From CAVSJO01 sp963728445 (lineage in GTDB: Bacteria; Gemmatimonadota; Gemmatimonadetes; Longimicrobiales; RSA9), in contig CAVSJO010000006.1 of NCBI GenBank assembly GCA_963728445.1, positions 1,550,001-1,614,000 of the forward strand: a stretch of 64,000 bases of DNA, given 5' to 3'. The position numbers and the translations under genes were made by a program. The notes beneath the pieces are model-generated. The model saw nothing but the letters and a program-made list of their open reading frames with translations, searched no databases and was not told the DNA's origin. This document shows, one piece after another, positions 41,670 through 52,100 of this stretch (its first letter is position 1; each line of letters begins with the position of its first letter).

Positions 41670-44642
41670 ATGCGTGGATCGTTGGGCCGTGTTGCGGCCC
41701 TGGGTCTGGCCGCTGCCCTTTTCTTCACGCCGCCGGTGGAGGCCCAGCAGTCGGGGTCGATCGGCGGCGTCGTCGTCTCACGCGGCACGCAGCAGCCGCT
41801 GTCGGGCGCGCAGGTGTCGCTCGATGGGACGGGGCAGGGCACCATCACCGGGGAGAACGGTCGCTTCCTGATACCAGGGGTGAGCGGCGGATCGGTGACG
41901 GTGCGCGTGACGATGATCGGATACAAGTCGGCGTCGCAGGTGGCGAAGCCGGGACAGATGGACCTGCGGTTCGAGCTGGCCGAGACGGCCGTGGAGCTGA
42001 ACCAGATCGTGGTGACCGGGACGCCGGGGGCCGAGCAGAAGAAGGCGATCGGCAACGTGGTCTCGACGATCGATGCGGCGGACGTAGTGAGCAAGGCGCC
42101 GGTGACGAACATTCAGGACGTCATCAACGGGCGCACGGCCGGCGTGACGGTGCTCTCCTCGACGGGCCAGGTCGGCGGAGCGTCGAAAGTGCGGATCCGG
42201 GGCGCGTCCAGCTTCTCGCTCTCGAACGCGCCGCTCGTCTACGTGGATGGGGTGCGGGTGAACAACGACGAGACGAGCGGCCCGATCAACCAGGGCTTCG
42301 GCTCGCAGAGCATCTCGCGCTGGAACGACCTGGACCCGAACGACATCGAGAGCATCGAGATCATCAAGGGACCGGCGGCCGCGACGTTGTACGGCACGGA
42401 GGCGGCGAACGGCGTGGTCCAGATCATCACGAAGAAGGGCCGCGCGGGCGGTACGCGCTTCCACCTGCAGGTCAAGCAGGGAGCGAACTGGTTCGCGAAT
42501 CCGTCGGGCCGGCTCTGGACGAACTACGGGATGGTGAACGGACAGCTGGAGTCCATCAACTTCGACCAGTTGCAGCAGAACTACAGGCAGTACCTGGGCG
42601 GCGACAACATCTTCCACACCGGTCACAACCAGGAGTACCAGCTCAGCATGAGCGGCGGGAACGACCTGATCCGGTACTATGCGTCGGGTGACGGCGAGTT
42701 CAACCAGGGCGTGGAGCCGACGAACAAGGTTCGGAAGGGTACGGCCCGCCTGAACGTGACGGTGACGCCGTCGTCCGAGTGGAAGATCGACGGGAACTTC
42801 GGCTACGTTGCGGGACGCTACGACGTGGCCTGCGAGGCAGGCTGCGGCGGCGTGACGTGGACGACGTACTTCGCCACGCCGGAGAACTTCGCCGACACGG
42901 CCCGCTACGGCTTCTGGAGCGGCACGCCGGCGTCGTACCACGCGCTTTTCAACACGTGGCAGGACGTGAATCGATTCACCGGCAGCTTCCAGGTCAACAA
43001 CAATCCGGCGGACTGGTTCTCGCACCGGCTGACGGTCGGCATCGACCAGACGCACGAGCAGAACTACGACCTGATGAACCACGACGAGCGCTACCTGGTC
43101 TACGACAACTTCGCGGACCGTGGCTACGTCGACATCGTGGATCGGCAGATCAACTACACGACGCTGGACTACAGCGGAACGTTCAAGGCGAACGTCACGA
43201 GCGACCTGCAGGCCAACACGTCCTTCGGCGCCCAGTACTACCGGAAGCACATCAATTTCGTCGAAGGCTACGGCGAGGGCTTTCCGGTGCCGGGCCTGAC
43301 GTCCCTGAACGCGACGACGCAGAACAAGACGTCGCTCTCGGACTGGGTCAACAACACGACGGTCGGCGTCTTCGGGCAGGAGCAGATCGCCTGGCTGGGC
43401 CGGCGCTACCTGACGCTCGGTCTGCGGGCGGACGACAACAGCGCGTTCGGCCAGAACTTCGACCTGGTCTACTACCCGAAGGTCAGTGGGACGTGGGTGG
43501 TCAGCGACGAGCCGTTCTTCAGCGCCGGTCCGGTGAACACGCTGCGGCTGCGCGCCGCCTATGGAAAGGCGGGGCATCAGCCGGACGCGTTCTCGGCGCT
43601 GCGGACGTTCGCGCCGGTCACCGGCCCGGGTGACGTCGGCACCGTCACGCCGCAGGCCGTGGGGAACCCCGACCTCGGACCGGAGAAGAGCAGCGAGGTC
43701 GAAGTGGGCTTCGACGCCGGCCTGTTCGGGGATCGCATGGGGGTCGAGTTCACCTACTACAACCAGCAGACGGTGGACGCGATCCTGCTCAAGGAGATCG
43801 CTCCGTCGAGCGGCTTCTCCGGCAGCCAGTACGTGAACGCCGGCAAGATCGCCAACAGCGGAATCGAGCTGATGGTCCGGGGCACGCCGTACGACGGCGA
43901 CAACCTGACGTGGGACGTCTCGGCCAACGTGGCCACGAACAACAACGAGGTGAAGAGCCTCGGCACCGTCACGGACGCCAACTACATCACGGCGGGCTCC
44001 TACGTGCAGCACCACATCGGCTACGCCGTCGGCTCCTGGTTCCAGAAGAAGGTGGTGAGCGCCGAGCTGGACGCGAACGGCAACGCCGTGAACGTCATGT
44101 GCGACAACGGTCAGGGCGGCTCCGTCGCCTGCGCCGATGCACCGAACGTCTTCCTCGGTCGCAACATCCCGAAGGTCGAGGGCGGCTTCAACACGACGCT
44201 GACGCTCTTCAAGGACCTGCGCCTGTTCGGGCAGCTCGACTTCAAGACGGGCTTCAAGAAGCTGGACGGCAACGAGCGGGTCCGCTGCTTCTTCTGGATC
44301 GAATGCCTGGAGAACTTCAAGCCGGAGCAATTCGATCCGGTCCGCATCGCGGGCATCCAGAACGGCATGCCGTTCGTCCTGATCCACGACGCCAGCTTCG
44401 CCAAGCTGCGTGAGCTCTCCGCGTCCTACACGCTGCCCGCGAGCATCGCCGGCCGCGTCGGCGCGAGCAACGCCAGCATCACGCTGGCGGGGCGCAACCT
44501 CTTGACGTGGACGAAGTACCCGGGCCTCGAGCCCGAGGCCACGTTCAACGGCGGCGGCCGCGGCGGCGACTACTCCCTCTGGGAGCAGGACGTGCTGCCG
44601 CAGCTCGCGCAGTTCGTCGTCACCTTCGACGTCACGTTCTGA
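41670..44642 (+). CDS. SusC/RagA-type TonB-dependent transporter (pair 2)
   Basis: 990 residues. Signal peptide (RVAALGLAAALFFTPPVEAQQ), regulatory-like domain (GSIGGVVVSRGTQQPLSGAQ), TonB-box/plug start ELNQIVVTGTPG, plug phrases GRTAGVTVL, KVRIRGASSFSLS, PLVYVDGVRV, IEIIKGPAAATLYGTEAANGVVQIITKKG region, and a barrel ending in Phe. It is clearly more distant from SusC 1 and 3. Start is uncertain: a strong GAAGGAGGA site points at ATG 41621, one frame off; ATG 41670 gives a good signal peptide but a poor site, and GTG 41643 is another option. An AT-rich patch (41470-41500) may hold its promoter. Confidence 0.88.
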   Translation: MRGSLGRVAALGLAAALFFTPPVEAQQSGSIGGVVVSRGTQQPLSGAQVSLDGTGQGTITGENGRFLIPGVSGGSVTVRVTMIGYKSASQVAKPGQMDLRFELAETAVELNQIVVTGTPGAEQKKAIGNVVSTIDAADVVSKAPVTNIQDVINGRTAGVTVLSSTGQVGGASKVRIRGASSFSLSNAPLVYVDGVRVNNDETSGPINQGFGSQSISRWNDLDPNDIESIEIIKGPAAATLYGTEAANGVVQIITKKGRAGGTRFHLQVKQGANWFANPSGRLWTNYGMVNGQLESINFDQLQQNYRQYLGGDNIFHTGHNQEYQLSMSGGNDLIRYYASGDGEFNQGVEPTNKVRKGTARLNVTVTPSSEWKIDGNFGYVAGRYDVACEAGCGGVTWTTYFATPENFADTARYGFWSGTPASYHALFNTWQDVNRFTGSFQVNNNPADWFSHRLTVGIDQTHEQNYDLMNHDERYLVYDNFADRGYVDIVDRQINYTTLDYSGTFKANVTSDLQANTSFGAQYYRKHINFVEGYGEGFPVPGLTSLNATTQNKTSLSDWVNNTTVGVFGQEQIAWLGRRYLTLGLRADDNSAFGQNFDLVYYPKVSGTWVVSDEPFFSAGPVNTLRLRAAYGKAGHQPDAFSALRTFAPVTGPGDVGTVTPQAVGNPDLGPEKSSEVEVGFDAGLFGDRMGVEFTYYNQQTVDAILLKEIAPSSGFSGSQYVNAGKIANSGIELMVRGTPYDGDNLTWDVSANVATNNNEVKSLGTVTDANYITAGSYVQHHIGYAVGSWFQKKVVSAELDANGNAVNVMCDNGQGGSVACADAPNVFLGRNIPKVEGGFNTTLTLFKDLRLFGQLDFKTGFKKLDGNERVRCFFWIECLENFKPEQFDPVRIAGIQNGMPFVLIHDASFAKLRELSASYTLPASIAGRVGASNASITLAGRNLLTWTKYPGLEPEATFNGGGRGGDYSLWEQDVLPQLAQFVVTFDVTF

Positions 44643-44653
44643 GGGAGGCGACC

Positions 44654-45997
44654 ATGCGCAACGAACGGAAGAACACGAACCCGAACACGGGACGCGGAAT
44701 GAGTCGGAAGAACCTGGTGCGGGGCGCAGGCCGATGGGCCCGCCGGCTTCGCACCCTGGCCGTGCCGCTCGCGGTGCTGACCTTCGTGGTCGGCTGCAAC
44801 GAGCTGGACAAGGCGCTCTCGGTCGACACGCCCAGCCGGATCCCGGCCGAGGGGCTGGCGACGCCGAAGAACGCGGAGCTCCTCGTCAACGGCGCCGTCG
44901 GCGACTTCGAGTGCGCCTTCGGTGCGTACGTCGGCCTCTCGGCGGTGCTGAGCCACGAGATGATCGACGCGAGCCAGACCGCCGATCGGTGGCCGTACGA
45001 CCGACGCGACGTGCACCCGGACGACGCGCGCTACGCCACCTACGGCTGCGAGTCACTGGGTGTCTACACGCCCCTGTCCACCGCCCGATGGTCGGCGGAC
45101 AACATCCTCTCCCACCTGCAGGAGTGGACGGACGCGCAGGTGCCGCAGCGGCAGCTGCTCATCGCCAAGGCCGCCGCCTTCGCGGGCTACAGCTACCTGC
45201 TGCTGGGTGAGGGCTTCTGCACGATGGCGATCGACGAGTCGCCGGAAATGCAGCCGAACGAGGTCTTCCAGCTGGCGGTGGATCGGTTCACGACCGCGAT
45301 CCAGGCGGCGCAGGCCGCCGGGAACACGGACCTCCAGAACCTCGCCCTCGTCGGGCGGGCGCGGGCGAACCTCGATCTCGGCAACGGCAACGCCGCGGTC
45401 CAGGATGCGCAGCAGGTGCCGACCGATTTCGTATACGACATGACGGCCTCGGGCACGTCGGGCCGCCGCAACAACCGGATCTACGCCCAGAACGGGCTCG
45501 GTTCCACGGGCGGAAGCGCCCTCTCGGTCGGGCCGAACTACCGTGACCTCGCTTGGATGGGCGTCGCCGATCCCCGCGTCCCGGTGGACGTCACGACCGA
45601 CACCGCCAGCGACAACAAGACCTCGATGGCGTACCAGACGAAGTACAACTCCCTGTCGGCGACGATCCCGATCGCGTCCGGCATCGAGGCCCGCCTCATC
45701 GAGGCGGAGGTCCAGGGCGGTTCCCAGGCCGTGGCCGTCATCAATAGTCTGCACGCCGCGGCCGGCCTGCCGCCGTTCGTGGGCACGTCGGAGCAGGACA
45801 TCCAGGCCCACGTCGTCCAGGAGCGCGCACGCGCGCTCTGGCTGACCGGGCACCGGTTCTACGACATCCGTCGCCTGAACCTGCCGCTGGATCCTGCCTC
45901 CGGCACCACCTACCGCAAGGGCGGCACGTACGGCAGCACCGTCTGCCTGCCGCTGCCGAACGTGGAGACGCTGAACAACCCGAACATCGGCGGATGA
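44654..45997 (+). CDS. SusD/RagB-like outer-membrane lipoprotein (pair 2)
   Basis: 447 residues. Long basic n-region, then a lipobox FVVGCNE (Cys48; Cys33 if ATG 44699 is used). SusD-type TPR helices (RQLLIAKAAAFAGYSYLLLGEG, LAVDRFTTAIQAAQAAGN, ARANLDLGNGNAAVQDAQQVP) and the end VVQERARALWLTGHRFYDIRRLNLPLD fit the family, though it lacks the WLEARHxWD end of the other two. GGGAGG at 44643-44648 favours ATG 44654, 11 nt after susC 2. A large hairpin follows at 46032. No X-type lipoprotein follows this pair. Confidence 0.87.
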   Translation: MRNERKNTNPNTGRGMSRKNLVRGAGRWARRLRTLAVPLAVLTFVVGCNELDKALSVDTPSRIPAEGLATPKNAELLVNGAVGDFECAFGAYVGLSAVLSHEMIDASQTADRWPYDRRDVHPDDARYATYGCESLGVYTPLSTARWSADNILSHLQEWTDAQVPQRQLLIAKAAAFAGYSYLLLGEGFCTMAIDESPEMQPNEVFQLAVDRFTTAIQAAQAAGNTDLQNLALVGRARANLDLGNGNAAVQDAQQVPTDFVYDMTASGTSGRRNNRIYAQNGLGSTGGSALSVGPNYRDLAWMGVADPRVPVDVTTDTASDNKTSMAYQTKYNSLSATIPIASGIEARLIEAEVQGGSQAVAVINSLHAAAGLPPFVGTSEQDIQAHVVQERARALWLTGHRFYDIRRLNLPLDPASGTTYRKGGTYGSTVCLPLPNVETLNNPNIGG

Positions 45998-46031
45998 GCG
46001 CTTAGCGTTACTCCCCCTCGGGTGAAGCACA

Positions 46032-46066
46032 GGAGGGGCGGTCCGGCCTGGCCGGACCGCCCCTCC
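46032..46066. terminator. strong GC hairpin after susD 2
   Basis: A perfect 15-bp stem (46032-46046 with 46052-46066) with a CCTGG loop lies 34 nt after the stop. There is no T-run after it, so it may end transcription with Rho or act as a 3' barrier. Confidence 0.6.
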
Positions 46067-46144
46067 GTGTACCCGGTCCCGGCTCGCAGGTCGAGGGCTT
46101 CGCGGGCTACCGCCTCCAGCTCCCGGCGGTGCCGCGCGCGGGCG

Positions 46145-46343
46145 TTCGACACGGAGGAACGGAGGAACGGAGGGCTTGCCGGGCACAGAGGGGTCGCCGG
46201 CGACGCCTCCAACTCATTTCTTGTTTTCAAATCGGAAGTAGCACGGCGCCACGTCCGCAGTGAAACCATCAACTCGGATGCCGGAGGATCCGCCGGCATG
46301 TTCCGGCGCCGCCGGCTCCGTTCCTCCGTTCCTCCGTGTCGAA
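46145..46343. repeat. 28-bp perfect inverted repeats around a 143-bp core
   Basis: 46145-46172 is repeated in reverse complement at 46316-46343 with no mismatch over 28 bp; each arm contains the motif ACGGAGGA/TCCTCCGT twice. The core holds an AT-richer stretch (46205-46235) unusual for this genome and a local inverted GCCGGAGGATCCGCCGGC-type pair near 46280-46297. No coding sequence fits. It could be a MITE-like element or an RNA folding into a long stem. This gap (45998-46418) has no gene. Confidence 0.75.
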
Positions 46344-46418
46344 GCCGGAGACAAGGAGTCGCCGGCGCCGTGAACGGGAGCGTCGAGGCGGAGGCGGCTC
46401 GCCGACGGACGGCCGAGC

Positions 46419-48707
46419 CTACGGCCTCTCCTTCCGGACCGGCTCCGCCCGGCGCACACCGCCGTCCTCGACGATCCAGACGGCCGGCGACGTGGGCTCG
46501 GGGCCGCGGCGCACGACGAGCTGGGCCGGCGCGCCCGTGACATCGCCGGGCGGCAGGGAGTCGGGGGCGGCGGGGTGGATGAAGAGACCGGTCGCGTCCA
46601 GAGTGTCCCGCGCCTCGTAGCCGCCCAGGTCGCCGGCGTCCACGATGCGGCCGCTCTGCTCGAGGAGCGGATCGCGGTAGCGGATGGCGAGATCCGCGCG
46701 ATACGGATCCAGGCCCGGCACGACCAGCGTGCCGCCCCTCACCAGCAGATCGTCGAGGCCGCCGGTGTTGTAGGGCAGCGTGCCGTACCAGGCCGGATCG
46801 ACGCTGCGGTACCCGTCCGTGGCGATGGCGTCGAGCGCGGCGAGGATGCCGACGAAGTTGACCTTGCGCAGCATCTGCTTCTCCGGGTCGTCGGGGAAGC
46901 CGCCCGACTCGATGAGGACGGTGCTCGTGCCCCACTGCTGCATGAGGTCTCCGAACGCCCGGGGATTGAACGTGTCGTCGTACTTCGCGATGCGGTCGCC
47001 GACGAACGGCTCCATCGCCAGGCGCACGGCCGCCGCCACGTGTCGGGCGCGGTCCCGGACGTCGTCGAAGTCGGAGGTCGGGCCGAACGCCGGAGCCAGC
47101 AGCGCGATGGACGCGACGGGGCCCGTCGAGCCCGCCCGCGTGCGCACGTTCTGGTCGTGCAGGTTGAAGCCGAAGTCGGGGCGAAGGGAGTCGCGCAGCG
47201 CCTTGAGCACGCGCCCCTCCGGCGTGGCCAGGCGCCGCGCGTCACGGTTCACGTCGATCCCCTGCGCGTTGCGACGCTGGAAGCGCTCGGCGCCATCGGG
47301 GTTCAGCATCGGCACCATCACGACGGTGAGGGAGTCCGCGAGCCGCCGCGCCAGCGCGTCCGTCGGCCGGCTGCCGAGCCACGCGACGATGTCCGCCAGC
47401 GCCATCGTCGCCGTCGACTCGTCCCCGTGCATCTGCGACCACAGCAGCACCGTCCGGGGGCCGCTGCCGTACGTCACGGCGTAGATCGGCCGCCCTTCCT
47501 CGCTCGCGCCAACCTGGGCGCGCTGAAGCACCGGGCTGCGGTCGATGATCGGGCCGACGGCGCCCCACAGTTCATCGTGCGTGAACTTCCGGCCGTCGAG
47601 CGCGGCGACGCGCCAGCGGTCCTGGAGCTCGGCCAGCGTCTGCGGATCGGCGTCCGGGAACGCCGCCTTCGTGTCCGGCTGCGCCAGCGCATTCCAGACC
47701 AGGCGCGAGATGTCCCGCGCCGCTGCGTCCGCCACCGCCGTCGAGTCGACGCCCCGGGTCAGGATCGCCAGCACGTACGGCGCCCGCCCGGGCGGGTAGA
47801 CGATCCCCGCGTCGTGGTCGATGCCCGTGATCCAGCCCGTCTTGTGCGCCACACGAACTCCCGCCGGGATGCCCGCCGGGATCTTCTCGTTGAACTCCTG
47901 CCGCGCCAGGATGTCGGCGACGGTCCCGCAGTCCGACGCCGTGAGCGGACGTAGCGCGGGGGCGACGTCGCCTCGCTCGCAGCGCGCCAGCGCCTCCAGC
48001 ACGCCGGCGAGCGCGCGTGCGGTCGTGTGGTTGTTCATCCCCCGCTCGAACGCCGGAATGTCTTCCACGCCCCGCAGCACCACCATCGAGTCCGTCCCCA
48101 GCCCATGCATCAGCCGGCGCACGCTGTTCGCGCCGACCTTTTCGATGAGCAGGTTCGTCGCCAGGTTCGACGAGCGCGTGATCATCCGCTCCGCCAGGTC
48201 CCGGAGCGTGACCTGGCGACCCACCAGACGGTAGAGCGCGGCCTCGCTGTCGTCGTCGGGGCTGAGGGAATACGTGCTCGAGTCCGCGATGCTGGTGAAC
48301 GTGTTCTTCACGGTCACGCTGCGGTCGAGGTCGAAGCGTCCCGCCGCCGCCTGCCGGAACAGCTCCAGCACCACGGGCACCTTCATCGTGCTCGCCGCGT
48401 GCATGCTCACGTCCGGCTGCACACCCACCGTCGCGCCCGTCTCCAGGTCCACCAGCATCACCGATACCTCGCCCGGCGTCTCCGACGCCCGCTGCCGGAT
48501 GGCGGCCTCGAGAGCTCCGAGATGCGGGCCGCCCCGACTCGAGCGCGCCCCCGTCGCCGCAAGCCCCGGCCACGCCGCCTCTCCGGCGCTCGTGGGCGCC
48601 GGAACGGGCGCAGGCGACGGCGACTCGGGCGGAGTGGCGCCGCCGCCGGCGCACGCCGTGAGGACGAGGACGGCCGCCACCAGGGGCGGGCGCGGGAGAA
48701 AGCGCAT
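46419..48707 (-). CDS. lipoprotein: class A beta-lactamase-like domain fused to M14 carboxypeptidase
   Basis: 762 residues. Lipobox VLTAC (Cys19). Domain 1 (about 60-335) is a penicillin-recognising serine hydrolase: S106-T-M-K109, S179-S-N181 and K289-T-G291, with Glu215 in RGVEDIPAF possibly at the deacylation position. Domain 2 (about 395-640) is a complete M14 zinc peptidase: HGDE (His427, Glu430), NRD with Asn487-Arg488, LHDQ with His517, and Glu600 in LIESGGF. A C-terminal beta tail follows. Both halves look catalytically intact. In M14 enzymes this core removes C-terminal amino acids; cell-wall peptides are plausible targets. Start ATG has an AGGAG site. Confidence 0.85.
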   Translation of the reverse strand: MRFLPRPPLVAAVLVLTACAGGGATPPESPSPAPVPAPTSAGEAAWPGLAATGARSSRGGPHLGALEAAIRQRASETPGEVSVMLVDLETGATVGVQPDVSMHAASTMKVPVVLELFRQAAAGRFDLDRSVTVKNTFTSIADSSTYSLSPDDDSEAALYRLVGRQVTLRDLAERMITRSSNLATNLLIEKVGANSVRRLMHGLGTDSMVVLRGVEDIPAFERGMNNHTTARALAGVLEALARCERGDVAPALRPLTASDCGTVADILARQEFNEKIPAGIPAGVRVAHKTGWITGIDHDAGIVYPPGRAPYVLAILTRGVDSTAVADAAARDISRLVWNALAQPDTKAAFPDADPQTLAELQDRWRVAALDGRKFTHDELWGAVGPIIDRSPVLQRAQVGASEEGRPIYAVTYGSGPRTVLLWSQMHGDESTATMALADIVAWLGSRPTDALARRLADSLTVVMVPMLNPDGAERFQRRNAQGIDVNRDARRLATPEGRVLKALRDSLRPDFGFNLHDQNVRTRAGSTGPVASIALLAPAFGPTSDFDDVRDRARHVAAAVRLAMEPFVGDRIAKYDDTFNPRAFGDLMQQWGTSTVLIESGGFPDDPEKQMLRKVNFVGILAALDAIATDGYRSVDPAWYGTLPYNTGGLDDLLVRGGTLVVPGLDPYRADLAIRYRDPLLEQSGRIVDAGDLGGYEARDTLDATGLFIHPAAPDSLPPGDVTGAPAQLVVRRGPEPTSPAVWIVEDGGVRRAEPVRKERP

Positions 48708-48819
48708 TCGTGGCTCCTGTCGAAACTCGGGGGGGCAGATCGGCCCCCAAGATGGCGGCGGCAGGCGGACCGCGGCAAGAAAGGCCTCAGCCGGCGACAC
48801 CTGTCACAAACCCGCTCCC

Positions 48820-48842
48820 TCGTTCGTTAGGGGTTCGAACGA
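48820..48842. promoter_or_regulatory. inverted-repeat operator candidate
   Basis: TCGTTCG (48820-48826) and CGAACGA (48836-48842) form a perfect 7-bp inverted repeat with a 9-nt gap, 6 nt before the -35 element of the susC 3 promoter and facing the divergent beta-lactamase/M14 gene. It could bind a regulator controlling both. Confidence 0.35.
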
Positions 48843-48848
48843 CCGCAT

Positions 48849-48877
48849 TTGACAGACTCACGGAGAGCGCGTAGCAT
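48849..48877 (+). promoter_or_regulatory. promoter for susCD-X unit 3
   Basis: TTGACA (48849-48854) and TAGCAT (48872-48877) are exactly 17 nt apart. The predicted leader is about 250 nt, long for this genome. Confidence 0.6.
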
Positions 48878-49136
48878 CATCGAGCTTCCTACCCATAAGA
48901 CAGCGTCTGCGATGGGGTGCGTATCATTCGCCCCACTGAAACCATAGCAGCGATTTGTCATAAATACGATTACATTGACATATGTATACAGTAGAATAGG
49001 CGCAGTAATGCGCCAAGCAATGGTGGCGAATATGGGTACAGACATTCCCTGTCGTGGATCTTCCCCGATCTACACTGAGGCAGGACTGCTCGTCGAACGC
49101 CACCACGACTCGTCCACCCACGAGGAGGCCAGATCG
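48878..49136 (+). other. long AT-rich leader of susC 3, no gene
   Basis: This stretch is much richer in A/T (notably 48950-49000) than its surroundings and codes for nothing I can support. It contains a second TTGACA at 48975-48980 without a convincing -10 element. It ends in GAGGAGG (49122-49128), the susC 3 ribosome site. The remaining part of the gap (48708-48819) holds only the start region of the divergent gene. Confidence 0.5.
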
Positions 49137-52100
49137 ATGAATCGACCCCCACCCCTGCGAGCTCCCATTGCGGCGGCCGCGGCGTTCCTGCTGTGCCTGG
49201 CGGCGATGCCGGCGGCGGCGCAGGACCCCGGCCGCATCCAGGGCACCGTAGTGGCCCAGGGCACGAACCGGCCGCTGAGCGGCGCCCAGGTCTACGTCGA
49301 GGACGTGAACATCGGGCAGGTCACCGGCGAGAACGGCCGGTTCCTGCTGCTGAACGTTCCGGCGGGGACGCACACCGTTTCGGTGCAGATGATCGGCTAC
49401 GGAACACAGAAGCAGGACGTGACGGTGGAGGCCGGGCAGGCGGCTACGGTCTCGTTCCAGCTCTCGGAGTCAGCTCTCGCCCTCGATGAGCTGGTGGTGA
49501 CCGGGACGGCGGCGGAGGTGCGCCGGAAGGAGATCGGCAACAGCCTGGACGCGGTGACGTCGAAGCAGATCGAGAACGCGCCGGTGACCAACACCCAGGA
49601 CATCCTGGGGGGGCGAGCGCCGGGCGTAACGGTCATGCAGAGCGGCGGTCAGCCGGGCAACGGCGGCACGATCAAGATCCGGGGCACGAACTCGGTGACG
49701 CAGGACGTGGAGCCGCTCATCTACGTGGACGGCATCCGCATCTACAACCTGCCGACGCGGGCGGGGTGGGGCGGCCGCGGTGGGACGAACCCGCTGCAGG
49801 ACATCCCGTCGGAGGACATCGAGCGGATCGAAGTCATCAAGGGTGCGGCGGCGACGACGCTGTACGGCACCGAGGCCTCGAGCGGCGTGATCCAGATCTT
49901 CACGAAGAAGGGCATCCAGGGCGAGCCGATCTGGAACGCAGAGGTGAGTGCGGGCGTGTCGCTGCAGGGACGGGTCGGCCCGGAGGGAGACGCGACGCAG
50001 CTCTACACCAACTGCTCGGGCACGATGCGGGGCATCATCACGAGCGGGTCCCAGATCGGGCAGTACCAGGAGTTCACGGACCCGACCTGCCCGTCGGACG
50101 GGAACTGGTTCCAGCCGGGGCCGCAGCAGAGCTACAGCCTGTCCGTGCGCGGGGGCGCGAACAAGATCACGTACTACGTGTCGGGCAACTACGGGGACAA
50201 CAAGGGAACGCTGCCCACGAGCTACGCCAAGGACGGCGGCTTCCGGGGCAACTTCTCGTTCTCGCCCATCGACAAGCTGACGTTCGCGCTGAACACGTCG
50301 TACACGCGGCGGAAGATGCGGGCGGTCCAGGACGGCAACAACTCGTCCGGCTTCCTGCTCAACGTAGGTCGCGGCTACCGCAACTACCTGAAGGGCGGGA
50401 AGGGCGACGACTGCGCGAACGTGACCGGCGACGTCATCTGCGTGACGAACTCGTACCTGTTCAGCGACGGCGAGAACGTCACGCACGTGGACCACTTCAT
50501 CTCCGGGTTCACGATCAAGTACGACCCGCTGGAAAACCTGACGAACCGGCTGGCCATCGGCTGGGACTTCACGGACATCAACAACAACACTACGCTGGAC
50601 TGGAACAACCTGGACGATCCGCCAGGCTATTACTGGGACGAGAACACGCGGCACCAGAAGCTGTCGTTCGACTACGCGGGGTCCCTGACGAACGACATCA
50701 GCCAGGACTTGGCGTCCACTTTTTCGTGGGGCGGCCAGATCTTCAGGGATCACCAGCGGTGGACGGAGATCGACGTCGGGCAGTTCGCCGGGCCTGGCAC
50801 ACCGACGCTGGAGACGGGCGCGGCGCTGAACTACCGCGCCGACCAGCCGTTCTCGGAGACGAGCGCCGGCTTCTTCCTCCAGGAGCTGCTGGGCATCAGG
50901 GACCGCCTGTTCATCACCGGCGGCCTGCGCGTGGACGGCAACAGCGCGTTCGGCGAGAACTTCGGCCTGCAGGCCTACCCGAAGGTGAGCGTGGCCTACG
51001 CGCTCTCGGACTACGACTTCTGGCCGACGGACTGGTTCGACACGTTCAAGCTGCGTGGCGCCATGGGCTACTCCGGCAAGGCGCCGGGGACGTTCGACAA
51101 GCTGCGCACGTGGGCGCCGATCTCGGGGAACGAGGCGGAGCCCGGCTTCACGCCGAACGACGTGGGCAACGCGGACGTCGGGCCGGAAAAGACGCGGGAG
51201 ATCGAGGTCGGGTTCGACGCAAGCCTGTTCACGGGCCGGCTCGGCCTCCAGGTCACCCAGTACTGGGATCACACGTACGACGCGCTGGTTGGTGTGACGC
51301 TGCCGCCGTCCCAGGGCTTCCTCGCCTCGCGCACGGAGAACGTGGGTGAGCTGGTCAGCTCCGGCTTCGAGGCGCAGGTGAACCTCGGACTTGTACGGAC
51401 GAACCTCATCGACTGGCGGGTCCGGTCCAACGTCTCGCTGATGAAGAGCGACGCCCTCGACCTGCAGGGCGAGCAGGTGTTCGCCGACAACAAGGCCGAG
51501 TTCCGCGAAGGGTACGCCACGCCGACCTACTTCGGCTACAAGGTCATGAATCCGGACGCCATCGCCGACCCGAACATCGAGTCGGACCAGGCGCTGGGCA
51601 ACGTCTTCCCGACGCAGCTCCTCGGCTTCGGAACGACCCTGTCCATCGGCAACGATCTCACGCTGGACGCCCTCGTCGAGCACCAGGGCAACTTCATGCT
51701 GCCGAACTACACGGGCTATCAGAACGCCCGGCGGGGTGCCTGGATCCCCTGCTTCGACATCCAGCAGAAGCTGGTGGCGGCGGAAGGCGCGGACCTGCAG
51801 TGGGGGACTTCGGACGACGTCCCGTCCGAGCTGGCGGGCGTCACGGCGCTGCAGCGCGCGCAGTGCTCCCTGAGCAGCCACGACGCGGGCGGTGGCCCGA
51901 ACAGCGACTACTGGGTCGAGAGCGCCGACTTCACGAAGCTGCGGTCCGTGTCCCTCACGTACAACGTGCCGGCGCACCTCGTCCCGTGGGCTCGAAACGC
52001 CAGCGTGACGCTGGCGGGCCGCAACCTCTTCCTGTGGTCGAGCTACCACAACTCGGATCCCGAGGTGGAGGACTTCGCGGATCGGGCTTCGACGGTGTTC

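Noticed and set aside
48975..49003. Second TTGACA promoter in the susC 3 leader
   Set aside because: No acceptable -10 element lies 16-18 nt downstream; the pair at 48849/48872 is better.
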